DNA from: an uncultured Collinsella sp.
Lineage (GTDB): Bacteria > Actinomycetota > Coriobacteriia > Coriobacteriales > Coriobacteriaceae
Assembly (NCBI GenBank): GCA_902493915.1
Contig: CABUQY010000032.1
Span: 1 to 18,130, forward strand
DNA length: 18,130 nucleotides
Direction: 5' to 3'
Position numbers and translations under genes: made by a program. Shown here piece after piece: positions 1 through 5,958 of this stretch. Position 1 is the stretch's first letter. The number at the start of each line of letters is the position of its first letter. The notes under the pieces were generated by a model. The model searched no databases. It saw only the letters and a program-made list of their open reading frames with translations, and was not told the origin of the DNA.

Positions 1-683
1 ACGGAGGGGAGCATGTTGGCCGTGCGGAAGGTCTGAGGTCGAATAAGGTTAACGCCAACACAGAAGATGAGCATGGAGCCCACAAGCGAAAGGCTGTCGA
101 GGGCTGCCGTAGTCATGATGGGGGAGAGTGCGCCGGCAAACAGCGTGATTGTCCCCTGGAACACAGCGACGGGCAGGGCGGAGAAAATGCAGCCGCGGCC
201 AAGCGACGCCGTCATGGTGCAGACGATGATGCAGTCCAGCGCGCCCTTGAGGGCAAGCGTGGACCAGTCGCCGAGCAGGCCGTCCTGGATCGATCCCACA
301 ATGGCCATGGCGCCGATACACACGGTGAGTGAAGTCGAGACAAAAGCGTTGGTGAACTCGTTATCGCCCTCGCTGCCGGTTTTGCGCTTGAGCCATTCGC
401 CAAGGTTCTCAATGGCGGCCTCCAAGTTGATGGCCTCGCCGATGAGCGAGCCGAGGGCGAACGAGACAATGAGCATGGTGGTACCAGTGGTCGCCAGCGC
501 CTTCCCATCGATAAGGAGCATCTTTTGCATGGTGCCGCCAAGGCCGATAAACAGGACGCACAGCCCCGATGCTTTCATGAGCGTGTCTTGAATGCGCGGT
601 GTAATGAAGCGGCCGCCCGCTAATCCCAAAAGACCGCCCGCAACTAAAAGCACAACGTTGATGATTGTTCCCAAGCCCGGCAT
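1..683 (-). CDS. DUF554 family membrane protein (YdfK/YqgA-like), 3' end cut by window edge
   Basis: An open frame of 227 codons runs from an ATG at 683 to the left edge with no stop, so the last residues are missing. The protein begins MPGLGTIINVVLLVAGGLLG and then alternates hydrophobic stretches with short glycine-rich turns. The segments GLCVLFIGLGGTMQ, TMLIVSFALGSLIGEAINLE and the late SLVGSMLIFCVGVNLI fit the DUF554 (YdfK/YqgA) family of roughly 225-240 residue polytopic membrane proteins, so it is nearly complete. Biochemical function of the family is not established; a transport role is only presumed. The start is supported by a strong AGGAGGG at 686-692 on the minus strand. It lies 118 bp downstream of the surface-protein operon on the same strand but has its own operator-like inverted repeat, so separate control is likely. 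Confidence 0.85.
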   Translation of the reverse strand, partial: MPGLGTIINVVLLVAGGLLGLAGGRFITPRIQDTLMKASGLCVLFIGLGGTMQKMLLIDGKALATTGTTMLIVSFALGSLIGEAINLEAAIENLGEWLKRKTGSEGDNEFTNAFVSTSLTVCIGAMAIVGSIQDGLLGDWSTLALKGALDCIIVCTMTASLGRGCIFSALPVAVFQGTITLFAGALSPIMTTAALDSLSLVGSMLIFCVGVNLIRPQTFRTANMLPS

Positions 684-752
684 GAGCCCTCCTGTATTGA
701 TGCCAACGTGGCAATCGTAGCAGAACGAAATGCGAGGCACATCGCGACTCAT

Positions 753-778
753 CTAATACGTTATATAAGTGGTATTAG
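753..778. promoter_or_regulatory. Operator-like inverted repeat CTAATAC-N12-GTATTAG upstream of the DUF554 gene
   Basis: Perfect 7-bp arms CTAATAC (753-759) and GTATTAG (772-778) flank a 12-bp AT-rich spacer containing the palindrome TTATATAA. The site is about 70 bp before the DUF554 start and in the only AT-rich patch of the gap. On the minus strand the spacer could supply a -10-like TATATA/TATAAC. A second small repeat, TGCCA-ACG-TGGCA (701-713), lies closer to the gene. I infer a repressor or activator site overlapping the DUF554 promoter. The regulator is unknown. I see no T-tract that would make it an intrinsic terminator for the upstream operon. Confidence 0.45.
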
Positions 779-801
779 GAATGGTGCGCAGCATTTAAGC
801 C

Positions 802-2232
802 TCAGGTGGTTGTCGGGACATAGGGATAGTAGTCAAAGCGCAACGTCATAAGCCGCTGTGGGGATTCAATAGCCGCGGCGATGATATTGGCATCGCGGGC
901 ACGATCAAACCCTACGAGTTCGATCTGATACGAGACGTCTTGCATAATGTCCAGACGTCGCCAGGCTAGGAGTGTGTTGCCATCGAATTCCAAGGTCTTG
1001 CCTCCGTCTGGGGCAACGGCGTATAGACGCAGTTTAGCGGTGGTTACAGGGTCGACAACCGTGACCTTTTTAATTTCGTTTCGAGTATTCTTGGCGCCCA
1101 ACAAGGTGAGCAGTGTTGGGGCCACGACCTCGCCCGATGGCAAAAAGACGACTTCGATGGATTCGGGAAATGCGATGATGGCCGACTTGCGGACGGGCTG
1201 ATTGGCGGCGGCAACTTCGATGTTCGCAGCGTCGATGACCTCTGTGTGGTCGAGCGCGGCAAGCACGCAGCAGTTACCCTCATCAATTTCTTGAGGATCA
1301 GCAAGCCCCAGGCTGTCCGCGAGCTCGGGGTCGTTTGGAACGGCAGCGGGCTCATTCGATGCTTCGAAAGAAGCTGGGACGCTGTTTGTCGGCGACGGCG
1401 TGTCGCCCGCACCTGCTTCTTTGTCCGCGCTCTCTTCTTGTATGGTTGCATTGATGGGTTCGTCGTTTGAGGGGAGCGTCTTGGCGTCAAGCGCGGAGGG
1501 GAGAATTCCGATGGCTCCTGATCCGTTCCACTCCATTTCGAGAAGCGCCGGGTCGGCAAGAATGCGTTGCCTGCTTTGCGCGTGGGCATCGATTTCAATA
1601 GGGCCTGCCTCTATCCCTCGTGTAAGGCTGAGTGATCCGGCTGGCTTCTCGAAATGAGCGTCTGTGTCTTTGGTGCTGACGGCGTAGAACAGCAGGGACG
1701 CTTCTCCCGCCGCGATGGCATCGGTACCGGCTTTGGTCAGCCGCAACGATGCCGTGAATGAGAGGGTGGGCTGCGCATCATCTGCATTCGCGGCGGCGCA
1801 GCCCAGACATATACCGCCTCCTTTCTCAAAAAACGTACCGTCGAAGGCGACCTTCGCTCCGTTCGCCGAGTCATCGACCGAAGCGATGTCGATGCGCAGC
1901 TCTAAATTGCATGGATCGCCATCCGCATCGAGCACAACCGAGCGCCACGTGCAGACGGTGCACCCCGCCTGGGAGCCGTTTGCCTTGTTCGAACGCTTGA
2001 TATCCACGACTATCGAGCCGTCCGTATCACGACGAAGGCATCCCGAGGTTGAGACCGCGGCCTGTGCGATCGAAAAACGCTCGCACGCAATGGTACTCGA
2101 CGGATTTGGGGCGGAACTTAGGGCTGCTGGTAAGGAGTCTGCCATGACGGGAGTCGCCCAAGCGGCGACAGGCGTTCCGGTTGCGAGCGCGCCGCAAAGT
2201 GCGACGACGGGCAAAAGGTTCTTCGATGCCAT
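802..2232 (-). CDS. Secreted cysteine-containing surface protein, unknown function (476 aa)
   Basis: The start ATG at 2232 has a good AAGGAG a few bases upstream. Residues 1-31 form a signal peptide (MASKNLLPVVALCGALATG, then Ala-rich, cleavage near AWA or VMA). The mature N-terminal half (about 45-230) holds eight cysteines, including CTVC (91-94) and CLGC (142-145), in a beta-rich sequence. A Pro/Ser/Glu/Ala-rich low-complexity linker follows (about 255-315), then a CC pair. The C-terminal part (about 330-476) is again beta-like and ends in an aromatic stretch (FDYYPY). No C-terminal hydrophobic anchor or LPXTG motif is visible, so it is probably secreted or held by partners. It is the last gene of a five-gene minus-strand unit, 18 bp after the LAQTGD mini-protein. 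I do not recognise a named family. The cysteines could form disulfides or bind metal; neither can be decided here. Confidence 0.75.
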   Translation of the reverse strand: MASKNLLPVVALCGALATGTPVAAWATPVMADSLPAALSSAPNPSSTIACERFSIAQAAVSTSGCLRRDTDGSIVVDIKRSNKANGSQAGCTVCTWRSVVLDADGDPCNLELRIDIASVDDSANGAKVAFDGTFFEKGGGICLGCAAANADDAQPTLSFTASLRLTKAGTDAIAAGEASLLFYAVSTKDTDAHFEKPAGSLSLTRGIEAGPIEIDAHAQSRQRILADPALLEMEWNGSGAIGILPSALDAKTLPSNDEPINATIQEESADKEAGAGDTPSPTNSVPASFEASNEPAAVPNDPELADSLGLADPQEIDEGNCCVLAALDHTEVIDAANIEVAAANQPVRKSAIIAFPESIEVVFLPSGEVVAPTLLTLLGAKNTRNEIKKVTVVDPVTTAKLRLYAVAPDGGKTLEFDGNTLLAWRRLDIMQDVSYQIELVGFDRARDANIIAAAIESPQRLMTLRFDYYPYVPTTT

Positions 2233-2250
2233 GGGGTCTCCTTAGCTAAT

Positions 2251-2532
2251 TTAGTGCGGCCTGTCCGTGTTTTGTTTCTGGCTGCGTTTGATGTGCAGAC
2301 CGAGGCCGGCGGTTCCCGCGCCTGCTGCTGTGGCGCCTGCTGCCAAGAGCCAACGTCCATCGCCTGTCTGCGCCAACGGTTCTTCGCGGTCGCCGCGGTC
2401 GAGCTCCGAGAGGTCGACCGTCACTTGTGTGGCGGCCTGCGCCTGTTCTTGCTGGGCAAAGGCCATGGCTGGCCCAAACGCTAGGATGCTGACGGCGGCG
2501 GCCAGGGCGACGGCCTTATGCCGTGTGCACAC
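2251..2532 (-). CDS. Very small sortase-anchored surface protein with LAQTGD sorting signal
   Basis: The product is 93 aa from a GTG at 2532, or 103 aa from a TTG at 2562; both overlap the end of the preceding gene (stop at 2516-2518). I prefer GTG because it gives a normal signal peptide (MCTRHKAVALAAAVSILAFG, cleavage near AMAFA); neither start has a strong ribosome site. The C-terminus is a classic cell-wall sorting signal: LAQTGD (residues 53-58 from GTG), a hydrophobic Gly/Ala helix, and a basic tail (HIKRSQK). Between signal-peptide cleavage and the sorting Thr only about 30 residues remain (Gln/Ala-rich, then an acidic patch ELDRGDREE). It is therefore a wall-linked peptide rather than a domain protein. 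No sortase is encoded in the window. It could serve as a wall tether or cap for the neighbouring secreted proteins; that role is inference. Confidence 0.7.
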   Translation of the reverse strand: MCTRHKAVALAAAVSILAFGPAMAFAQQEQAQAATQVTVDLSELDRGDREEPLAQTGDGRWLLAAGATAAGAGTAGLGLHIKRSQKQNTDRPH

Positions 2533-3115
2533 CGGGCTCGACCGTCCAGGTGATCGTTGCAACCTGATCGCCTTCGCCGGTTACGTGGAAGATGTCGCGC
2601 GTGACGCGGGCGACGTTTCCGCTTGTCTTGAGCTTAATTTTGTCTGTGCCGCCGGCAATGCCCTGGTAGCCCATGTCGAAGGCTGCATTCTTGGAAAGAT
2701 CGAGGCCCGTCCCCTGCATTGCGGCGCTGGCGTTCTGGAGTGCGCCGTCGGGGCCGACCTTAAAGTCGATGGAGTTCTGCGCGGTTCCGGCCTTGGCGTC
2801 GGCAGCAATGGTCCAGGTGTTCATGGCGTCGATCTTCATGTTGGTGACATGGATGCCGTAGGCCGAATGATTGTCGATGGTGGTCGCGTCTTCTGAGGGG
2901 CCCTGAAGCGTGCCGTCGGCCTTGGCGACGAAGGGAATAACCGTCGGAACTTTGAACTCAACGTTGTCGATCTCGGTCCTGACCATTACTTTCGTGGTTC
3001 CAACGCGCCCGGCCGCCATAGCTGGCGTCGGGGCAGCGCCCATTGCGAGCGCGAGCGCGAGCCCTGCGCCCACGACGAGCGCTCTGGCTCCGTTCATGTT
3101 TCTGGTGATGTCCAT
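2516..3115 (-). CDS. Secreted beta-rich surface protein, unknown function (199 aa)
   Basis: The start ATG at 3115 is preceded by GAAAGGA. Residues 1-35 are a signal peptide (basic start, hydrophobic core VVGAGLALALAMG, cleavage near AMAA). The mature region is rich in Val, Thr and Asn without cysteine. It has a pattern of short strands: VPTVIPFVAKADGTLQGPS, then an Asn-containing TTIDNHSAYGIHVTN, a W in NTWTI, and a terminal strand ATITWTVEPG. This resembles secreted fimbrillin- or adhesin-like sandwich proteins seen in Coriobacteriia, but I cannot name a family. There is no membrane or wall anchor at its C-terminus. Its stop overlaps the start region of the LAQTGD mini-protein, so translation is probably coupled. 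A related strand pattern recurs in the C-terminal part of the 476-aa protein of the same operon. Confidence 0.75.
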   Translation of the reverse strand: MDITRNMNGARALVVGAGLALALAMGAAPTPAMAAGRVGTTKVMVRTEIDNVEFKVPTVIPFVAKADGTLQGPSEDATTIDNHSAYGIHVTNMKIDAMNTWTIAADAKAGTAQNSIDFKVGPDGALQNASAAMQGTGLDLSKNAAFDMGYQGIAGGTDKIKLKTSGNVARVTRDIFHVTGEGDQVATITWTVEPGVHTA

Positions 3116-3135
3116 GGTCGTTCCTTTCTATTCGC

Positions 3136-3152
3136 CGCGGGCCGTCCCCGCG
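3136..3152 (-). other. GC-rich hairpin in the gap between two surface genes
   Basis: CGCGGG (3136-3141) and CCCGCG (3147-3152) can pair around a 5-nt loop in the 90-bp gap between the 169-aa gene (stop at 3206) and the 199-aa gene (start 3115). No U-tract follows on either strand, so it is not an intrinsic terminator. It may set mRNA stability or processing between the two cistrons. This is inference from position alone. Confidence 0.35.
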
Positions 3153-3205
3153 ATGATTGGACGAATGCTGGTGAATTGCGTGCGGTGCCGCGTCGGCCGG
3201 AAAAG

Positions 3206-3715
3206 CTAGTTCTCGGCTTGCTCAACCCGCACCTTGACACGTGTCGGATTGCCGTGGCTGTCGAGGGTCTTGGCATCGAGTGCCTGGATCTCGATGTACG
3301 CCTCGCCTTCTTTGATGTCGCCGGCGGGGCACGTCTCGATTGTCTTGCCGGTCTCGACCACACCGGATTCGTACATGGTCTCGTCGTTTTGGATGACGCG
3401 GAATCGCTGGGGAAATTTATTGTCTTGGACGTTTTGCACGTTGACGCGCAGCTTGCCGTCCTCCTGCAGCTGAGCGACCGGCGCGACCGAAATCGTCATC
3501 ATGTTGTCGCGGACGATAGCGTCGAGCTCATCTTGGATTTCCTGACGCGTTTTGCCCTCGGCCGTCGTAACCGAAGCGCCCGCCTCGGGTACGGGCTGCG
3601 ACTGCCAAGCGTATAGTCCTACGGCGACAAGGGCGCAGACGATGGCCAAACAGGCAACGATGAGCTTTTTGCGACGACCCAGGCCTACAAAGTGGGGTGG
3701 CCTCTTCGCGCTCAT
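3206..3715 (-). CDS. Membrane-anchored extracytoplasmic protein, unknown function (169 aa)
   Basis: The ATG at 3715 overlaps the previous stop as ATGA (3712-3715), with an AAGGA ribosome site inside the upstream gene. The N-terminus is basic (RPPHFVGLGRRKK), followed by one membrane segment at about 17-37 (LIVACLAIVCALVAVGLYAW), which fits an N-in, C-out anchor. The outside part has a short linker (PVPEAGASV), a helical stretch (KTRQEIQDELDAIVRDNM), then a beta-like domain of about 95 residues (MTISVAPVAQLQEDGKLRVN, later AYIEIQALDA and TRVKVRVEQAEN). No known family is recognised. Position in a unit with two secreted proteins and a wall-sorted peptide suggests a role at the cell surface, for example as a membrane base or assembly partner; that is inference. 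Confidence 0.72.
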   Translation of the reverse strand: MSAKRPPHFVGLGRRKKLIVACLAIVCALVAVGLYAWQSQPVPEAGASVTTAEGKTRQEIQDELDAIVRDNMMTISVAPVAQLQEDGKLRVNVQNVQDNKFPQRFRVIQNDETMYESGVVETGKTIETCPAGDIKEGEAYIEIQALDAKTLDSHGNPTRVKVRVEQAEN

Positions 3716-4008
3716 GCGGCATCCTTGGCGGTATAGATGCGCGCAAAGGTGGACGGGTCCGCTCCAAAGAGCATGTGAAGCATCAGGCGGCGCGAGTAAG
3801 CAAGCTCGTCGAAGTCGGGAGGGAGCTCGATGTCGTGGATATGCGCGATGTGGTGGGCGAGCGCCGAGAACGACTCGGGGTCGCAGATCACATCGGTGGT
3901 AACGTGGTAGACCGTCGTATCGGGGAATGCCTCTTCGTCGAAAGGCAGGAGATGGGGATCGTCGTCGACTTCGATGGCGATGCCGTACTGGGGCCAGTAA
4001 TATGCCAT
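3712..4008 (-). CDS. Small protein of unknown function, first gene of the surface operon (98 aa)
   Basis: I place the start at the ATG at 4008 (MAYYWPQYGIAIEV), which has a good GGGAGGT just upstream; an in-frame TTG at 4089 has no such support and would add an unlikely tail. The protein is soluble, acidic and histidine-rich in the middle (FSALAHHIAHIHDIELPP). The stretch YWPQYGIAIEVDDDP faintly resembles the core strand of DUF559/PD-(D/E)XK-like nuclease proteins common in Coriobacteriia, but the rest of such a fold is not visible, so I do not assign it. Its TGA overlaps the ATG of the membrane-anchored gene, so the two are translationally coupled. No signal peptide is present, which sets it apart from the exported products downstream. 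Confidence 0.65.
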   Translation of the reverse strand: MAYYWPQYGIAIEVDDDPHLLPFDEEAFPDTTVYHVTTDVICDPESFSALAHHIAHIHDIELPPDFDELAYSRRLMLHMLFGADPSTFARIYTAKDAA

Positions 4009-4029
4009 GGGAACCTCCCTGCTTCTTGG

Positions 4030-4053
4030 GCCAAAACTTCTATCGGTTTTGGC
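4030..4053 (-). promoter_or_regulatory. Perfect inverted repeat in the leader of the surface operon
   Basis: GCCAAAAC (4030-4037) and GTTTTGGC (4046-4053) are exact reverse complements separated by 8 nt. On the minus strand the hairpin would end 21 nt before the ATG at 4008, just ahead of the ribosome site. It could be a repressor operator or an RNA leader hairpin controlling translation of the coupled 98-aa and 169-aa genes. No U-tract follows, so termination is unlikely. Confidence 0.5.
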
Positions 4054-4082
4054 TGTCGATGCCGACCGTATCAGTCGCAACT

Positions 4083-4109
4083 TGACCAATTTCTGACCAA
4101 ATGCTTGAC
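4083..4109. repeat. Helically phased TGAC / TGACCAA direct repeats
   Basis: TGACCAA occurs at 4083-4089 and 4094-4100, 11 bp apart, with a third TGAC at 4106-4109, 12 bp after the second. Spacing of one helical turn is typical of tandem sites for OmpR-type response regulators or other factors that bind one DNA face. The repeats lie about 75-100 bp upstream of the surface operon start. The regulator is unknown. Confidence 0.4.
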
Positions 4110-4354
4110 GGATTGGCGTCTCAGCAGGTAAAAGGCGGCAAAAATTACTTCAACTTTTTTCGGGCGACAATCGAGCGATCGGCGACGGCGGGGCCATATG
4201 TGTCAAAAGCATCGTCTGCCGAGGAAACCTTGCCGCTCGCCGAATTGCACGAACGTAAAAATCGCCAATTATGGAGACGGTCTCGAACACGTCGACGAAA
4301 CGATGCGGTAACATCTCCCTGCAAACACTGTAGTTAGCTAAAGGGGGAGTTCGC

Positions 4355-5956
4355 GTGTCTGCAACCATCAAACCCTTCACCGACGAGTTCGAAGAGTATG
4401 GCCGCGATGAGTCTCGCACGTCGGGCGAGGCCTCGAGCATCTCGTTTCCGACAACGGAAGACGAGGTCCGTGCCATTTTGGAAAAGCTCCATGCCGAGCG
4501 TGTCCCGGTAACGGTTCAGGGCGCCCGAACCGGCCTTGCCGCCGGTGCCGTGCCCCACGGCGGGCATATCCTCAATACTTCCCGTATGAATCGCTACTTG
4601 GGCCTTCGCCGCGATGAACAAGGTCGCTTTCTACTGCGCGTGGAGCCGGGTGTTGTGCTTTCTGAGCTGCGCAAGCAGCTGGGCAAGAAGGTGCTGCCGA
4701 CTGCTGGTTGGGACCAGGCATCGCTTGAGGCCTACGAGGAGTTCCAAGAGGCCCCCGAGCAGTTCTTTCCCACCGATCCCACCGAGACGTCTGCCTGTCT
4801 GGGCGGCATGGCGGCATGTAACGCCTCTGGTGCCCGCAGCTACGCCTACGGCTCCTTGCGCCCACATATCACGGGACTCCACGTCGCGCTGCCTGATGGC
4901 GATTTGCTTGAGCTTCAGCGCGGCGAGGCTTTTGCCCAGGGCCGCCACCTGTCGCTCGTGACGGCAGCGGGCCGTACGCTCGAGCTCGATCTTCCCGGCT
5001 ATACCATGCCCAAGACAAAAAATGCCTCAGGCTATTTCGTTGCGGACGAAATGGACGCCATCGACCTCTTTATCGGTGCGTGCGGCACACTCGGCGTCAT
5101 TACCGAGCTCGAGATCGCCCTGCAGGCGGCGCCTGCGGTCGTTTGGGGTGTGAGCTGCTTTTTCGATAGCGAAGACAAGGCCGTGTCCTTTACCGATTCC
5201 GTGCGTCCCGTCCTGTCCCATGCGGCTGCCATCGAGTACTTCGACGCTGGCGCCCTGGATATTCTACGTCGCCAGCGCGAGCAGTCGACGGCGTTTGCCT
5301 CGCTGCCGGCGCTCGACAAAGACGCCAAGGTCTGTGTCTACGTGGAGCTCGACTGCGATGACGAGGCCCAGGCGACCGAGGAACTGTACCACCTGGGATG
5401 GGTGCTGGAGCTTGCGGGCGGCCGCGACGATGCGACATGGGTCGCGCGCACCGAGGTCGATCGCGAGTGCCAGCGATTCTTCCGCCACGCGGTGCCCGAG
5501 AGCGTCAACATGCTTATCGACGAGCGTCGCCGCACCGACCCCACCATCACCAAGCTGGGCTCGGACATGTCGGTGCCCAATGCACGCCTTGCCGATGTCG
5601 TGGCCCTCTATCGCCGCACACTGGCCGAAAGCGGGCTTGAATCTGCTGCCTGGGGGCACATCGGTAACAACCATCTGCATGTGAACATCCTGCCGCGCGA
5701 TGCGCAAGACTACCGTCGCGGTGGCGAGCTGTTTGCCCAGTGGGCTGCGGAGGTAACGGCTATGGGCGGCGCCGTCTCCGCCGAACACGGCGTCGGCAAG
5801 ATCAAGGCTGGCTTCTTGGAGACGATGTACGGCCACGAGGCCATGGTCGAGTCGGCGCAGCTCAAGCTCCAGCTCGATCCTGCCGGCCAGCTGGGTCGCG
5901 GCAACCTGTTTGCGGAGAAGCTCTTGGATGAACTCGTCCAGAAAGGGGGCGCGTGA
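4355..5956 (+). CDS. FAD-linked 2-hydroxyacid (lactate/glycolate-type) dehydrogenase, Etf-dependent
   Basis: The product is 533 aa from a GTG at 4355 with the ribosome site AAGGGGGAG. It has the two-domain GlcD/Dld layout. The N-terminal FAD_binding_4 domain shows the pyrophosphate loop GARTGLAAGAVP (about 56-67), DPTETSACLGGMAACNASGA (about 140-160) and CGTLGVITELEIAL. The C-terminal FAD-oxidase_C domain shows GHIGNNHLHVNI (His434, His439, His441, a variant of the usual HIGDGNLH) and EHGVGK (near 475). The family oxidises D-lactate, glycolate or other 2-hydroxyacids. It is directly followed by etfB and ferredoxin-fused etfA, matching the LctBCD-type complex described in Acetobacterium woodii, in which lactate oxidation by NAD is driven by co-oxidation of reduced ferredoxin. 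The exact substrate cannot be read from sequence; lactate is the best guess. Confidence 0.88.
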   Translation: MSATIKPFTDEFEEYGRDESRTSGEASSISFPTTEDEVRAILEKLHAERVPVTVQGARTGLAAGAVPHGGHILNTSRMNRYLGLRRDEQGRFLLRVEPGVVLSELRKQLGKKVLPTAGWDQASLEAYEEFQEAPEQFFPTDPTETSACLGGMAACNASGARSYAYGSLRPHITGLHVALPDGDLLELQRGEAFAQGRHLSLVTAAGRTLELDLPGYTMPKTKNASGYFVADEMDAIDLFIGACGTLGVITELEIALQAAPAVVWGVSCFFDSEDKAVSFTDSVRPVLSHAAAIEYFDAGALDILRRQREQSTAFASLPALDKDAKVCVYVELDCDDEAQATEELYHLGWVLELAGGRDDATWVARTEVDRECQRFFRHAVPESVNMLIDERRRTDPTITKLGSDMSVPNARLADVVALYRRTLAESGLESAAWGHIGNNHLHVNILPRDAQDYRRGGELFAQWAAEVTAMGGAVSAEHGVGKIKAGFLETMYGHEAMVESAQLKLQLDPAGQLGRGNLFAEKLLDELVQKGGA

Positions 5957-5958
5957 AT

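Larger units (their letters stand above)
4009..4354. promoter_or_regulatory. Divergent control region between the surface operon and the FAD oxidase/Etf operon
   Basis: This 346-bp gap is AT-richer than the genes on either side and holds no convincing ORF. It contains a perfect 8-bp inverted repeat near the surface-operon start (4030-4053) and three TGAC copies at 4083, 4094 and 4106. The first two are part of TGACCAA repeats exactly 11 bp apart. A near-palindrome GAGAC-G-GTCTC lies at 4274-4284, and the ribosome site AAGGGGGAG for the oxidase gene is at 4341-4349. A weak candidate promoter toward the oxidase is TTGCAC (4245-4250) with AATTAT 16 bp later. Promoter calls here are tentative. 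Confidence 0.5.

Noticed and set aside
67..591. Plus-strand 174-codon frame over the left edge
   Set aside because: It is antisense to the DUF554 gene, whose minus frame gives a coherent membrane protein with a strong ribosome site.
2516..3115. WxL-domain assignment for the 199-aa secreted protein
   Set aside because: The Trp residues occur in NTWTI and ITWTV, not in the paired WxL motifs of that family, and the C-terminal layout differs.
2251..3115. Frameshift splitting one LPXTG protein into the 199-aa and LAQTGD genes
   Set aside because: The downstream frame encodes its own signal peptide between the overlap and the sorting motif, which fits two separate exported proteins better than one broken gene.
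4101..4337. Plus-strand 78-codon frame in the divergent control region
   Set aside because: No ribosome site, no recognisable sequence, and it covers the repeats and probable promoters of the gap.
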